Of a stretch of 64,000 bases of DNA, positions 45,775-54,378 are shown piece after piece (position 1 is the first letter of the stretch; each line of letters starts with the position of its first letter). A model generated the notes under the pieces. That model had not been told where the DNA came from, did no database searches, and worked only from the letters and a program-made list of their open reading frames with translations. Source of the DNA: Lysobacter firmicutimachus (GTDB taxonomy: Bacteria; Pseudomonadota; Gammaproteobacteria; Xanthomonadales; Xanthomonadaceae); the NCBI RefSeq assembly GCF_037027445.1, contig NZ_JBANDL010000002.1:2542001-2606000 (forward strand), given 5' to 3'. Position numbers and translations under genes: made by a program.

Positions 45775-47181
45775 ATGTCGTATCTGGAGCTGGCGATCCT
45801 GGCGATCGCCTTGGGCGCGGCCTTGCTCGCGGCGGTGTCGCCGCGGCTCGGGCCGCGCAGTCTGGCCACCATAGCCGGGTTGTCGGCGCTTGGCCTGGCG
45901 GCGCAGGCGTGGCGCTTGGGGCCGTGCTGGCAATACCTGCCGCTTTGCATGCTGGTATTGGCCTTGGCCGCGCTGGCCTGGCTGCGGCGACGACCGCCGC
46001 GGCATCGCGTCCTGGTCTGGGCCGGGCGCGGCGGTCTGGTCGCCCTCGCCGCGGCTGCGGTCGTGCCGTGGGGGCTGCTGCCGGTGCCGGAATTGCCGCC
46101 GCCGCGTGGGCCGTACGCGGTCGGCAGCCAGGTGTTCCGCTGGGCCGATCCGCGCCGCGACGAGGCCGCGACCGACGACCCGAACGATCGGCGCAATCTG
46201 ATCGTCCAGGCCTGGTATCCGGCCGCCGCCGGCGGCGCGCCGCCGCCGCCGCCGTACCTGGACGGCCTCGGCCGCCTGCCTTCCCGGGTCTCCTTCATTC
46301 CGTCGCTGGCGATGGAGCGCTTCGGCCGCATCGACACTCATGCCCGCCGCCAGGCGCCGCCGCTGGCTTCGGCGCGGCCCTGGCCGGTGGTGCTGTTCTC
46401 CCCGGGCTACGGCGCATCCCGCGGGTTCTACAGCGGCCTGCTCGCCGACTTGGCCAGCCGCGGCTTCGTCGTGCTGGCGGTGGATCACCCCTACGAAGCC
46501 TCGGTGACTGAGCTCGCCGACGGCCGACTGGCGACGCAGGTCGAGCGCTTCCTGCCGGACGATCCCGGCCAGCTCCGCTACATGTCGATGCAGTTGGAAG
46601 TGCGCGCCGACGATTTGCGCGGCGTGCTCGACCGGGTCGAGAGCGGCGCCGGCTTGGGCGCCTTGTCGGCATGCCTGGACCGCGACCGCATCGCCGCGAT
46701 CGGCCACTCCTTCGGCGGCGCCGCCGCGGTGGCCGCGGCGATGAGCGACCCGCGCTTGCGCGCCGCGGCCAATCTCGACGGCACGCTGTACGGCCGCACG
46801 CTCCGCGACCGTCTCGAGGTGCCGTTCCTGCTGCTGGAAAGCGACCGTCGCGAGACCGGCCATTCCGAGCGCTACTTGCGTGGCGCGCTGGCGCTGGCCC
46901 AGCGCCTGCGTGCCGGCGGCTATCGCTACCAGATCGCCGCGGCCAACCATTACAGCTTCACCGACGTGCCGCAGTTCCTGGCGCCGCCGGCGCGATGGCT
47001 CGCGGCCGAATTCATCGGCGGCTCGCGCGGCGCTGCCGCGACCCAGGCGCTCAGCAACGATCTGCTGGTCGCGTTCCTGCACGGCGCGTGGCGCGACGCG
47101 CCCGGCGATGTCGCGGCGGCGGCGCGCCGCGCCGGACTGAGCGGGGGCGCGTTGCCGCCGATGGCCGGCACGGCGGAATGA
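45775..47181 (+). CDS. Membrane-anchored PAF-acetylhydrolase-like alpha/beta hydrolase
   Basis: 468 residues, 25 bp after the oxygenase gene and so probably the last gene of the cluster; AGGGCAGGG lies before the ATG. Four hydrophobic segments fill residues 5-110, then a hydrolase domain resembles PAF-acetylhydrolase isoform II: RNLIVQAWYPA, VVLFSPGYGASRGFYSGLLADLASRGF, nucleophile Ser312 in GHSFGG, LDGTLYG with the likely Asp, and His392 in NHYSF. The family cleaves short or oxidised acyl esters. Because it is anchored and lies at the end of a lipodepsipeptide operon, it might hydrolyse the ring lactone or acyl link as self-protection, or have an unrelated lipase role; neither is shown by sequence. 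Confidence 0.72.
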   Translation: MSYLELAILAIALGAALLAAVSPRLGPRSLATIAGLSALGLAAQAWRLGPCWQYLPLCMLVLALAALAWLRRRPPRHRVLVWAGRGGLVALAAAAVVPWGLLPVPELPPPRGPYAVGSQVFRWADPRRDEAATDDPNDRRNLIVQAWYPAAAGGAPPPPPYLDGLGRLPSRVSFIPSLAMERFGRIDTHARRQAPPLASARPWPVVLFSPGYGASRGFYSGLLADLASRGFVVLAVDHPYEASVTELADGRLATQVERFLPDDPGQLRYMSMQLEVRADDLRGVLDRVESGAGLGALSACLDRDRIAAIGHSFGGAAAVAAAMSDPRLRAAANLDGTLYGRTLRDRLEVPFLLLESDRRETGHSERYLRGALALAQRLRAGGYRYQIAAANHYSFTDVPQFLAPPARWLAAEFIGGSRGAAATQALSNDLLVAFLHGAWRDAPGDVAAAARRAGLSGGALPPMAGTAE

Positions 47182-47194
47182 GCGCATCGCAACG

Positions 47195-47231
47195 GCAGCG
47201 GCCCCGGGACGCGAGTCGCCGGGGCCGCTGC
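47195..47231. terminator. Bidirectional hairpin between convergent genes at the cluster end
   Basis: A perfect 13-bp stem (GCAGCGGCCCCGG, 47195-47207, paired with 47219-47231) with an 11-base loop lies between the PAF-AH-like gene and the convergent haloperoxidase gene. There is no T tract on either side. It marks the right edge of the lipopeptide operon. Confidence 0.6.
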
Positions 47232-47270
47232 GGGTCGGTGCGAGCGGCGAGGCCGGCCCGCCGCCGTCGA

Positions 47271-48101
47271 TCAGGATCGCAGGAAGGCGAGCAGATCCTG
47301 GTTGAGCTTGTCCTTGTGGGTATCGGTCAACCCGTGCGGGGCGCCCGGATAGACCACCAGCTTGTGGTCCTTCACCAACTTGGCCGCGGCATGGGCGGCC
47401 GCGTCGATCGGCACCACCTGGTCGTCGTCGCCGTGCAGGATCAGGGTCGGCACGTCGAACTTCTTCAGGTCTTCGCTGAAGTCGGTTTCCGAAAACGCGG
47501 CGATGCAGTCGTAGGTGTTCTTGTGCCCGGCCAGCATGCCCTGCATCCAGAACCAATCGATCATGCCCTGCGACGGCGTCGCGCCGGGGCGGTTGAAGCC
47601 GAAGAACGGGCCGCTGGCGAGGTCCTGGTAGAGCTTGGAGCGGTCGGCGATAGAACCGGCGCGCAGGCCGTCGAACACGTCCTTGGGCAAGCCGCCGGGA
47701 TTGGCCTCGGTCTTGAGCATCTGCGGCGGCACCGCCGAGATCAATCCGGCCTTCTTGACCCGGCCGGTGCCGTGACGACCGATGTAGCGCGCGACCTCGC
47801 CGCCGCCGGTGGAGAAGCCGAACAAACTCGCGCCGCGCAGGTCGAGATGCTCGATCAGCTGCGCCAGATCGTCGGCGTAATGGTCCATGTCGTTGCCGTG
47901 CCAGGGCTGGCTGGAGCGGCCGTGGCCGCGGCGGTCATGGGCGATGGTGCGGTAGCCGTGATCGGCCAGGAACAGCATCTGCGCTTCCCAGCTGTCTGCG
48001 TTGAGCGGCCAGCCGTGGCTGAAGACCACCGGCGCGCCGTCGGTCGGGCCCCAGTCTTTGTAGTAGATCTGTACGCCGTCTTTAGTGATGAAAGTGCCCA
48101 T
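47271..48101 (-). CDS. Alpha/beta hydrolase, non-heme haloperoxidase type
   Basis: 276 residues with no signal peptide. The sequence tracks cofactor-free chloroperoxidase/esterase proteins: [13 protein letters not shown] (oxyanion loop), [10 protein letters not shown], nucleophile Ser97 in GFSTGG (GFSMGG in most homologues), the Asp of [12 protein letters not shown] and the His of [10 protein letters not shown]. The haloperoxidase activity of this family is a side reaction through a peracid; the natural role is usually an esterase or lactonase. It follows wrbA by 78 bp on the same strand. With pirin and WrbA it forms a set often found together and linked to quinone or electrophile stress. Confidence 0.85.
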   Translation of the reverse strand: MGTFITKDGVQIYYKDWGPTDGAPVVFSHGWPLNADSWEAQMLFLADHGYRTIAHDRRGHGRSSQPWHGNDMDHYADDLAQLIEHLDLRGASLFGFSTGGGEVARYIGRHGTGRVKKAGLISAVPPQMLKTEANPGGLPKDVFDGLRAGSIADRSKLYQDLASGPFFGFNRPGATPSQGMIDWFWMQGMLAGHKNTYDCIAAFSETDFSEDLKKFDVPTLILHGDDDQVVPIDAAAHAAAKLVKDHKLVVYPGAPHGLTDTHKDKLNQDLLAFLRS

Positions 48102-48179
48102 GGTTCGACTCCTGTCGTAGCGATTGAAGCGGACGGGCGCGGCAGCGCCCGAGCGCGGGGGAGGGAGCGGTGCGGAGGA

Positions 48180-48779
48180 TCAGCGGATCAGGCGCTGCGC
48201 GGTCTCGGCGACCACGCGGCCCTGGTAGCGCGCGCCCTCGAGTTCGTTCTCGCTGGGCTGGCGCGAACCGTCGCCGCCGGCGATCGTGGTCGAGCCGTAG
48301 GGCGAACCGCCGGTGACTTCGTCCAGGCGCATTTGTCCGGCGTGGCCGTAGTCCAGGCCGACCACCACCATGCCGAAGTGCAGCAGGTTGGTGATGATCG
48401 AGAACAGCGTGGTTTCCTGGCCGCCGTGCTGGGTCGCGGTCGAGACGAAAGCCGAGCCGACCTTGCCGTGCAGCGCGCCGCGCGCCCACAGCCCACCGGC
48501 CTGATCGAGGAAGTTGGCCATCTGCGAGGACATGCGACCGAAGCGGGTGCCGGTGCCGATCACGATCGCGTCGTAGTCGGCCAGCTCCTCGACCTTGGCG
48601 ATCGGCGCGGCCTGGTCGAGCTTGTAGTGCGAGCGGCGCGCCACTTCTTCGGGCACCAGCTCGGGCACGCGCTTGATGTCGACCTGCGCGCCGGCGCCGC
48701 GGGCGCCTTCGGCGATGGCCTGGGCCATGGTTTCGATATGCCCGTAGGCGGAGTAGTACAACACCAGAATCTTGGCCAT
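48180..48779 (-). CDS. wrbA: NAD(P)H:quinone oxidoreductase WrbA
   Basis: 199 residues from ATG 48779; the frame extends 14 codons upstream, but [16 protein letters not shown] is the standard family start. WrbA features are the FMN phosphate loop [36 protein letters not shown] and [15 protein letters not shown], and the C-terminal [13 protein letters not shown]. It is a tetrameric flavoprotein that reduces quinones by two electrons and avoids semiquinones. It lies between pirin (121 bp upstream) and the haloperoxidase-like gene, and was probably acquired or regulated with them. Confidence 0.94.
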   Translation of the reverse strand: MAKILVLYYSAYGHIETMAQAIAEGARGAGAQVDIKRVPELVPEEVARRSHYKLDQAAPIAKVEELADYDAIVIGTGTRFGRMSSQMANFLDQAGGLWARGALHGKVGSAFVSTATQHGGQETTLFSIITNLLHFGMVVVGLDYGHAGQMRLDEVTGGSPYGSTTIAGGDGSRQPSENELEGARYQGRVVAETAQRLIR

Positions 48780-48821
48780 GGGGCGCTCTTGGAAGTAGGG
48801 TTGGATTGCTGGGGCAAGCAA

Positions 48822-48841
48822 CGCCGGCCACCTTGCCGGCG
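48822..48841 (-). terminator. Weak hairpin between pirin and wrbA
   Basis: A 7-bp stem (CGCCGGC, 48822-48828, with 48835-48841) and 6-base loop, followed on the minus strand by TTGCTTG. It could attenuate transcription from the pirin promoter into wrbA. The stem is short and lacks a clean T run. Confidence 0.35.
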
Positions 48842-48900
48842 CTACGTTCTACAGTGTGAGTCGTACGTCGTGCGCTTGCGTGCGACTCGAGACTAAAGTC

Positions 48901-49602
48901 TCAGGGCGCGGTGTCGACCAGCACGATTTCGGCGTCTTCCAGCGCGGTGACGCGCAGGCCGGCTTCGTCGCGGATCGCGGCGCCGTCGCGGGCGTCGATG
49001 CGCACACCGTTGACTTCGACCGCGCCCTTGGCCGGCACCAGGTAGCCGTAGCGATCGGCGCCGAGCGCGTACTCGGCCGATTCGCCGGCGGCCAGGGTCA
49101 GTCCCAGCACCCGCGCATCGGCGCGGATCGGCAGAGCGTCGTCGTCGCCGGCCATGCCGCTGGCCAGGATCACGAAGCGGCCGCTGCGCTCGCCCTTCGG
49201 GAACGGCTTGCTGCCCCAGGTCGGGGTGCCGCCGCGCTGGTCGGGCAAGATCCAGATCTGGAAGATGCGGGTGGTATCGGCCTCCAGGTTGTACTCGGCG
49301 TGCTGGATGCCGCTGCCTGCGCTCATCACCTGCACGTCGCCGGCCTCGGTGCGGCCGCGGTTGCCGAGGTTGTCCTGGTGGCTGATCGCGCCGTCGCGAA
49401 CGTAGGTGATGATCTCCATGTCCGCATGCGAATGCGGCGGGAAGCCGGTATTGGCTTGGATCGCGTCGTCGTTCCACACTCGCAGCGCACCCCAGCCCAT
49501 GCGCTCGGGGTCGTGATAGTTGGCGAAGGAGAAGTGGTGCTTGGCGTCGAGCCAGCCGTGGTGGGCGCCGCCGAGGCGGGCGTAAGGGCGATGCTGGATC
49601 AT
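48901..49602 (-). CDS. Pirin family protein (YhhW-like, quercetinase type)
   Basis: 233 residues, a bicupin. The N-terminal cupin has metal ligands in PPHSHADMEIITYV (His, His, Glu-type positions) and later SAGSGIQHAEYN; the conserved HHFSFANY is near residue 22. The C-terminal cupin is degenerate. YhhW-type pirins can cleave quercetin in vitro; the physiological role is unsettled, perhaps removal of toxic aromatics. It is divergent from a LysR regulator with a 121-bp gap and precedes wrbA. A 7-bp GC hairpin at 48822-48841 lies 60 bp past its stop and may end or attenuate transcription before wrbA. Confidence 0.92.
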   Translation of the reverse strand: MIQHRPYARLGGAHHGWLDAKHHFSFANYHDPERMGWGALRVWNDDAIQANTGFPPHSHADMEIITYVRDGAISHQDNLGNRGRTEAGDVQVMSAGSGIQHAEYNLEADTTRIFQIWILPDQRGGTPTWGSKPFPKGERSGRFVILASGMAGDDDALPIRADARVLGLTLAAGESAEYALGADRYGYLVPAKGAVEVNGVRIDARDGAAIRDEAGLRVTALEDAEIVLVDTAP

Positions 49603-49723
49603 GTCGTGGCTCCCGAAGTTGTGGTTGCGTGGGCGATGGACGGCACGATAGACCTCGCAGGCAGGCTTTAGAATGGAACGGATCGAATAAGATTCATTCC
49701 AAAAACATCACGGTTGTCGCGCC

Positions 49724-50641
49724 ATGCAGAAACTCCCCGACCTGGAAGCCTGGGCGATCTTCGCCAAGGTCGCCGAAACCGGCTCTTTCGCCCGCACCGC
49801 GGTCGAGTTCGGCCTGGCCCAGGCGACCGTGTCCAAGGCCATCGGCCGGCTCGAAGCGCGGCTCAAGACCGTGCTGTTCCACCGCACCTCACGGCGCATG
49901 TCGCTGACCGAGAGCGGCCGCGGCGCGCTCGAGCGCGCCAGCCGCATCCTCGCCGAGGGCGAGGCGGTCGAGGCCGAGATCACCGCCCAGGCCAAGAACC
50001 CCCGCGGGGTCGTGCGGATCGCGGCGCCGATGTCGTTCGGCGTGGCCCACCTGTCGCCGCTGCTGCCGGAGTTCATGGCCCAGTACCCGGACATCGCCCT
50101 GGAGATCGCCTTCGACGACGGCGTCACCGACCTGGTCGGCGGCGGTTACGACCTGGCGCTGCGGATCTCGGCCCTGGCCGATTCCAGCCTGTTGGCGCGG
50201 CGGCTGTGCGGCGTGCGCATCCTGCTGGTAGGCGCGCCGGCCTATTTCGAACGCCACGGCCGCCCACGCCACCCGCGCGAACTGGCCGCCCACCACGGCC
50301 TGTCCTACACCTACTCGCGTTTCGGCAGCGCCTGGCGCTTCCAGCACAAACGCCACGGCGATTTCTCCATCGCGGTGCCGTCGCCGCTGCGGGTCAACAA
50401 CGCCGAAGCCTTGAACCCGGCCCTGATCGCCGGACTGGGACTGGCGCTGCAGCCCGAGTTCCTGGTCTGGCGCGAATTGCGCAGCGGCAAGTTGGAAGCG
50501 GCGATGGCCGAGTGGGCGCCGCCACCGATCGCGCTGCACGTGGTCACGCCGCCGGGACGGGTGCGGCCGGCGCGGGTGCAACTGCTGATCGACTATCTGG
50601 TGCGCAAGTTCGAGAAGGCGCCGTGGGCCGAGCCTTCGTGA
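49724..50641 (+). CDS. LysR family transcriptional regulator
   Basis: 305 residues. The N-terminal winged helix (about 4-65; [38 protein letters not shown] follows the LysR pattern) precedes a substrate-binding domain (about 90-300) of the CrgA-like type ([33 protein letters not shown]). It is divergent from pirin-wrbA-haloperoxidase, the common arrangement in which a LysR protein controls the neighbouring stress genes. An AT-rich patch at 49670-49710 in the shared 121-bp gap is the likely promoter and operator site. The inducer is unknown. Confidence 0.92.
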   Translation: MQKLPDLEAWAIFAKVAETGSFARTAVEFGLAQATVSKAIGRLEARLKTVLFHRTSRRMSLTESGRGALERASRILAEGEAVEAEITAQAKNPRGVVRIAAPMSFGVAHLSPLLPEFMAQYPDIALEIAFDDGVTDLVGGGYDLALRISALADSSLLARRLCGVRILLVGAPAYFERHGRPRHPRELAAHHGLSYTYSRFGSAWRFQHKRHGDFSIAVPSPLRVNNAEALNPALIAGLGLALQPEFLVWRELRSGKLEAAMAEWAPPPIALHVVTPPGRVRPARVQLLIDYLVRKFEKAPWAEPS

Positions 50642-50775
50642 TGCAGCCAGGCGCCTGCCTTTCGCGCGCCGCCGCCGGGCGGGCGGGCGGGGAAGGGAGC
50701 GCTGCATGACGGCGACGCCACCGATGCCGGCGGCGTCTCTCGCCGTTCGCGGCCGCGCCTGGGCGGACGGCGGCT

Positions 50776-50862
50776 TTCGTGATGCGTCACTGGAAAGCGC
50801 CGCGGCGCAGCCTCTTTTCTTATTTTATTTCAAGTCTTTATAAACACTTCGTGACGCATCAC
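50776..50862. promoter_or_regulatory. Twin operator-like repeats around an AT-rich promoter
   Basis: TTCGTGATGCGTCACT (50776-50791) and TTCGTGACGCATCACT (50848-50863) are direct repeats 72 bp apart. Their 12-bp cores (50779-50790 and 50851-50862) are also exact reverse complements of each other, and each is a near-palindrome GTGAYGCRTCAC. Between them lies the most AT-rich stretch of the region (50816-50847, with TTTATAAAC). The small protein gene starts at 50895. This looks like a two-site operator with looping or cooperative binding. Confidence 0.6.
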
Positions 50863-50894
50863 TATAGCGCGCCGCAAGCCATGCAGCCGCCGCC

Positions 50895-51194
50895 ATGAAG
50901 CACGCCGACGACCCCGGCACCCTGGAACTGGAACTGCCCAAGAAGCGCGGCCGGCCGACGCTCTACACCAGTGCGCTGACCCCGGCCGAACGCGCCCGTC
51001 GTTATCGCCACCGCAAGGCCGATCGATTCGACGCGGCCTGGAGCGACCCGGCCGGTGCCGAGACCGGCATCCTGTGCCAGGCGCTGGCCTGGCTGGCCGC
51101 CAACCCGGGCGCGGTCAGCGAACGCACCGCGCAGCAGCTCGGCTCGCGGATCGCCAAGGAACTGGCGCGTCGCTTCCCGGTGCCGGCGAAATAG
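50895..51194 (+). CDS. Small basic protein with AT-hook-like motif
   Basis: 99 residues, no membrane segment. Residues 16-22 (KKRGRPT) match the AT-hook core RGRP, and RARRYRHRKADRF (about 33-45) is a strongly basic patch. The rest is Ala-rich and helical. Proteins of this kind are usually annotated as hypothetical or as phage/plasmid-type DNA-binding proteins. Twin palindromic repeats lie 32-120 bp upstream, so autoregulation is conceivable. No other mobile genes are close by. Function unknown; minor-groove DNA binding is an inference from the motif only. Confidence 0.65.
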   Translation: MKHADDPGTLELELPKKRGRPTLYTSALTPAERARRYRHRKADRFDAAWSDPAGAETGILCQALAWLAANPGAVSERTAQQLGSRIAKELARRFPVPAK

Positions 51195-51333
51195 CGCGCC
51201 GGCCGCATCGATGCGCCGCCCGGTGCGCGCATCGGTCGCAATCCCCGCCGGAGCCGAGCGGCGCAGACTGATCCGGAGCGCCAACGACGGCGCCCGACGC
51301 CGCGCAATCCGGCGCGGCACGCCAGGAGCGAAC

Positions 51334-51870
51334 ATGGCCTTGTCCCGCAACATCGTCAGCGCCGTACCCTTGCCGCGCGAATGCAGCGTGATCGATCACT
51401 ACCCGCGCACCGATCTGGCCGACGCCTATTCGATCGAGCTGCCGCCGGGCGTCTCGCAAAGCCCGGAAGAGTTGGCGCGCTTCATGTTCGCCCATGCGCC
51501 GGGCTGGTCGCGTGCGCTGATGGGCCTGCGCGACCTGCTGGTCGCCGGCCTCGGCCTCAAGACCGTTGCGCAGCTGACCGCGACCACCCCGGAACAGGCT
51601 GCGCAACGGATCGCCTTCTTCAAGATCTACAGCCGTCGCGCCGGCGAAATCGTGCTCGGCGAAGACGATAAGCATCTGGATTTTCGCCTGTCCCTGCTAT
51701 GCCCGCCGGCGCCGCGAGGGCGACGGCTGACCGTGTCGACGGTGGTGCATTGCCATAACCGCCTCGGCCGCGGCTACCTGTTCGTGATTGCGCCGTTCCA
51801 TCGCCCGATCGTTCGCGCCTACCTGCGCCGTGCGGCGCGAGTCGGCTGGCCGGGCGCGACGCCGGGCTGA
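51334..51870 (+). CDS. DUF2867 domain protein
   Basis: 178 residues from ATG 51334, with AGGAG seven bases upstream; the longer frame back to 51055 is Arg/Ala-rich and overlaps the small gene. Features fitting DUF2867 are DHYPRTDLADAYSIELP near the start, FMFAHAPGWSRALMGLRDLLV, FKIYSRRAGEIVLGEDDKHLDFRLSLL and the C-terminal GRGYLFVIAPFHRPIVRAYLR. DUF2867 is a lipid-binding-like fold of unknown function, sometimes fused to SDR proteins. It may be co-transcribed with the preceding small gene (139-bp gap). Confidence 0.7.
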   Translation: MALSRNIVSAVPLPRECSVIDHYPRTDLADAYSIELPPGVSQSPEELARFMFAHAPGWSRALMGLRDLLVAGLGLKTVAQLTATTPEQAAQRIAFFKIYSRRAGEIVLGEDDKHLDFRLSLLCPPAPRGRRLTVSTVVHCHNRLGRGYLFVIAPFHRPIVRAYLRRAARVGWPGATPG

Positions 51871-52103
51871 GCGTCCGGCTGCAAGCCCGCACCGCGAACG
51901 CGCTCGGCGGACCATCCGCGCCGTGCCCGGCTGTCGCGCGAGCGGACGACCGTCGCAGTGCGTGCATCGCGGCGCCTCATCGATGGCGGCATCGGCGACA
52001 GGCGACGGCGGCGGGCGCGGCATAATGCATCGTTCTTCGTGCGGGCGGGCAGGGTGCTTGCGCCGCGTCGGCCACGGCGTGGCTCGCCAAGCGATAGCTT
52101 GCG

Positions 52104-52133
52104 TTGACAGGCATGTAACCGGTTACATATGAT
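52104..52133 (+). promoter_or_regulatory. Sigma-70 promoter with LacI-type operator in the spacer
   Basis: TTGACA at 52104-52109 and TATGAT at 52128-52133 are separated by 18 bp, both close to consensus. The perfect 16-bp palindrome ATGTAACCGGTTACAT (52113-52128) fills the spacer. TGTAACCGGTTACA-like sites with a central CG are typical of LacI-family regulators of sugar genes. Binding there would block RNA polymerase directly, so the downstream glucosidase is probably repressed without its sugar. The regulator gene is not in the window. Confidence 0.85.
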
Positions 52134-52169
52134 GCCTGAACGATAATTTTACGCAGGGTGCAAGCCGTA

Positions 52170-54350
52170 ATGACTGGCCGCGTTGATGTCGATGCGCTAC
52201 TCCGGCGCATGACGCTGGAGGAAAAGATCGGCCAGCTGTCGGTCTTGGCCGACTCGATCCGCCCCTTCGCTTTCGACGTCAATCCGGACTCGTTCCAATG
52301 GGGTCCGGAACGTACCCGCGAGATGATCCGCGCCGGCCAGGTCGGCGCTTTGTTCAACGGAGTAGGGGCCGCCGAAGGGCGCGAACTGCAACGCATCGCG
52401 GTCGAGGAAAGCCGGCTGGGCATTCCCTTGCTGCTCGGCGCCGATGTCATCCACGGCATGCGCACCGTGTTTCCGATTCCGCTCGGCGAATCGGCCAGCT
52501 TCGAGCCGGAACTGGCCGAGCGCACCGCCCGCGCCGCCGCGATCGAGGCCACTCGCGAGGGCCTGCACTGGACCTTCGCCCCGGTGGTCGACGTCGCTCG
52601 CGACCAGCGTTGGGGCCGGGTGGCCGAAACCAGCGGCGAAGACACCTACCTGTCGTGCGAGTTCGCCCGCGCCCGGGTGCGCGGCTTCCAGGGCCCGGAC
52701 CTGACCGCGGACGATTCGCTGCTGGCCACGCTCAAGCACTTCGCCGCCTACGGCGCGGTCGGCGCGGGCCTGGACTACAACGCGGTGGATCTGGCGCCGC
52801 AAACGCTGCACGAAGTGCACCTGCCGCCGTTCAAGGCCGCGATCGAGGCCGGCGCGTTGACGGTCATGAGCTCGTTCAACGACATCAACGGCGTGCCCGC
52901 GACCGCCAACCGCGAGCTGCTGACCGGCGTGTTGCGCGATCAATGGGGCTTCGAAGGCTTCGTGGTTTCCGACTACACCTCCGACTTCGAACTGATCGCG
53001 CACGGCTATGCCGCCGACGAACGCCAGGCCGCTGAGCTGAGCCTCAACGCCGGCCTGGACATGAGCATGCAGAGCGGCATTTTCATGGACCACCTCGGCG
53101 CCCTGGTCGAACAAGGCCGGGTCGGCGTGGCGGCGATCGACGCCGCGGCGCGGCGCATCCTCGACGTCAAAGCGCGGATGGGCCTGTTCGAGAATCCGTA
53201 CCGCTCCCTGAACCCGGCGCCGCCCGGCCCGACGCCGTATCTGGCGGCGCACGACGCGCTCGCGCGCGAGGCCGCGCGGCGCTCGGTGGTGATGCTGAAG
53301 AACCAGGGCGAGTTGCTGCCGCTGCGCAAATCCGGTCAGCGCATCGCCCTGATCGGCCCCTTCGCCCGCGACCGCGAGAACCTCGCCGGTTGCTGGAACA
53401 TCTTCGGCGACGCCAGTCGCGAGATCGACCTGGAAACCGGCCTGCGCGCCGCGCTCGCCGATCCGCAATCGCTGCAGGTCGTGGAAGGCTGCGGCATCGA
53501 AGAGTCGCTGGAGGGCGGCATCGAAGCCGCCGTGGCCGCGGCGCGCCAGGCCGAGGCGGTGCTGCTCGCATTGGGCGAACCGTCGGTCTACTCCGGCGAG
53601 GCGCAGTCGCGCACCCAGATCGTGCTGCCGCCGGCGCAACAGGCTCTGGCGGAGGCGGTGATCGCCACCGGCACGCCCGTCGTCGTGTTGCTGCGCAGCG
53701 GTCGCGCGCTCGCGCTGAGCCCGGCGCTGCAATCGGCCGACGCCATTCTCGCGACCTGGTTCCTCGGCACCCAGACCGGCCATGCCGTCGCCGACCTGGT
53801 GTTCGGCGATCACAGTCCGTCGGCGCGCCTGCCGGTGAGCTTTCCGCGCGATGCCGGCCAGCAGCCGTATTACTACAACCATCCCTCGACCGGCCGGCCC
53901 TACACGCCCGAAGGCCTGCAGGCGTTCCGCACCCGTTGGCGCGAAGTCGATCATTCGGCCCTGTATCCGTTCGGCCACGGCCTGACCTATACCCGCTTCG
54001 ACTACGGCCCGGTCGAACTCGATCCCGCCGGCCTGGCCTGGGACGGACAACTGACGGTGCGTGCGCGCATCGCCAACGTCGGCACCCGCAGCGGCGAGGA
54101 GGTAGTGCAGTTGTACGTGCGCGACCGCATCGCCAGCCGGGTGCGGCCGATCCGCGAGCTCAAGCGCTTCCAGAAGATCGCGCTCGCGCCGGGCGAGGGG
54201 CGGGTGGTCGAATTCACCCTGGACCGCAGCGACCTGGAGTTCCGCAGCGTCGACAATCGCCCGATCGCCGAGCCGGGACGCTTCGATGTGTGGATAGCGC
54301 CGTCGGCGACCGCCGGAATCGCCGTGTCGTTCGAACTCCATCCGGCCTGA
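52170..54350 (+). CDS. GH3 beta-glucosidase (BglX-like)
   Basis: About 726 residues. ATG 52170 is preferred; an in-frame GTG lies 12 bp upstream. Unlike E. coli BglX there is no signal peptide, so it is probably cytoplasmic. The GH3 N-terminal barrel carries ADVIHGMRTVFPIPLG, TLKHFAAYG and the nucleophile Asp268 in VVSDYTSD. The alpha/beta sandwich follows (RRSVVMLKNQGELLPL), then a C-terminal fibronectin III-like domain (about 625-725, SGEEVVQLYVRD). It removes terminal beta-linked glucose or xylose from oligosaccharides; the exact sugar is not readable. A strong promoter with a palindromic operator lies 37-66 bp upstream, so expression is probably sugar-inducible. Confidence 0.93.
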   Translation: MTGRVDVDALLRRMTLEEKIGQLSVLADSIRPFAFDVNPDSFQWGPERTREMIRAGQVGALFNGVGAAEGRELQRIAVEESRLGIPLLLGADVIHGMRTVFPIPLGESASFEPELAERTARAAAIEATREGLHWTFAPVVDVARDQRWGRVAETSGEDTYLSCEFARARVRGFQGPDLTADDSLLATLKHFAAYGAVGAGLDYNAVDLAPQTLHEVHLPPFKAAIEAGALTVMSSFNDINGVPATANRELLTGVLRDQWGFEGFVVSDYTSDFELIAHGYAADERQAAELSLNAGLDMSMQSGIFMDHLGALVEQGRVGVAAIDAAARRILDVKARMGLFENPYRSLNPAPPGPTPYLAAHDALAREAARRSVVMLKNQGELLPLRKSGQRIALIGPFARDRENLAGCWNIFGDASREIDLETGLRAALADPQSLQVVEGCGIEESLEGGIEAAVAAARQAEAVLLALGEPSVYSGEAQSRTQIVLPPAQQALAEAVIATGTPVVVLLRSGRALALSPALQSADAILATWFLGTQTGHAVADLVFGDHSPSARLPVSFPRDAGQQPYYYNHPSTGRPYTPEGLQAFRTRWREVDHSALYPFGHGLTYTRFDYGPVELDPAGLAWDGQLTVRARIANVGTRSGEEVVQLYVRDRIASRVRPIRELKRFQKIALAPGEGRVVEFTLDRSDLEFRSVDNRPIAEPGRFDVWIAPSATAGIAVSFELHPA

Positions 54351-54378
54351 GCCGCATCGCCGCGGCGGGGGAGAGCGC

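Noticed and set aside
47271..48101. The haloperoxidase-like gene as a halogenating step of the lipopeptide pathway
   Set aside because: It is on the other strand, past a hairpin, in a pirin-WrbA stress set, and family halogenation is a non-specific side activity.
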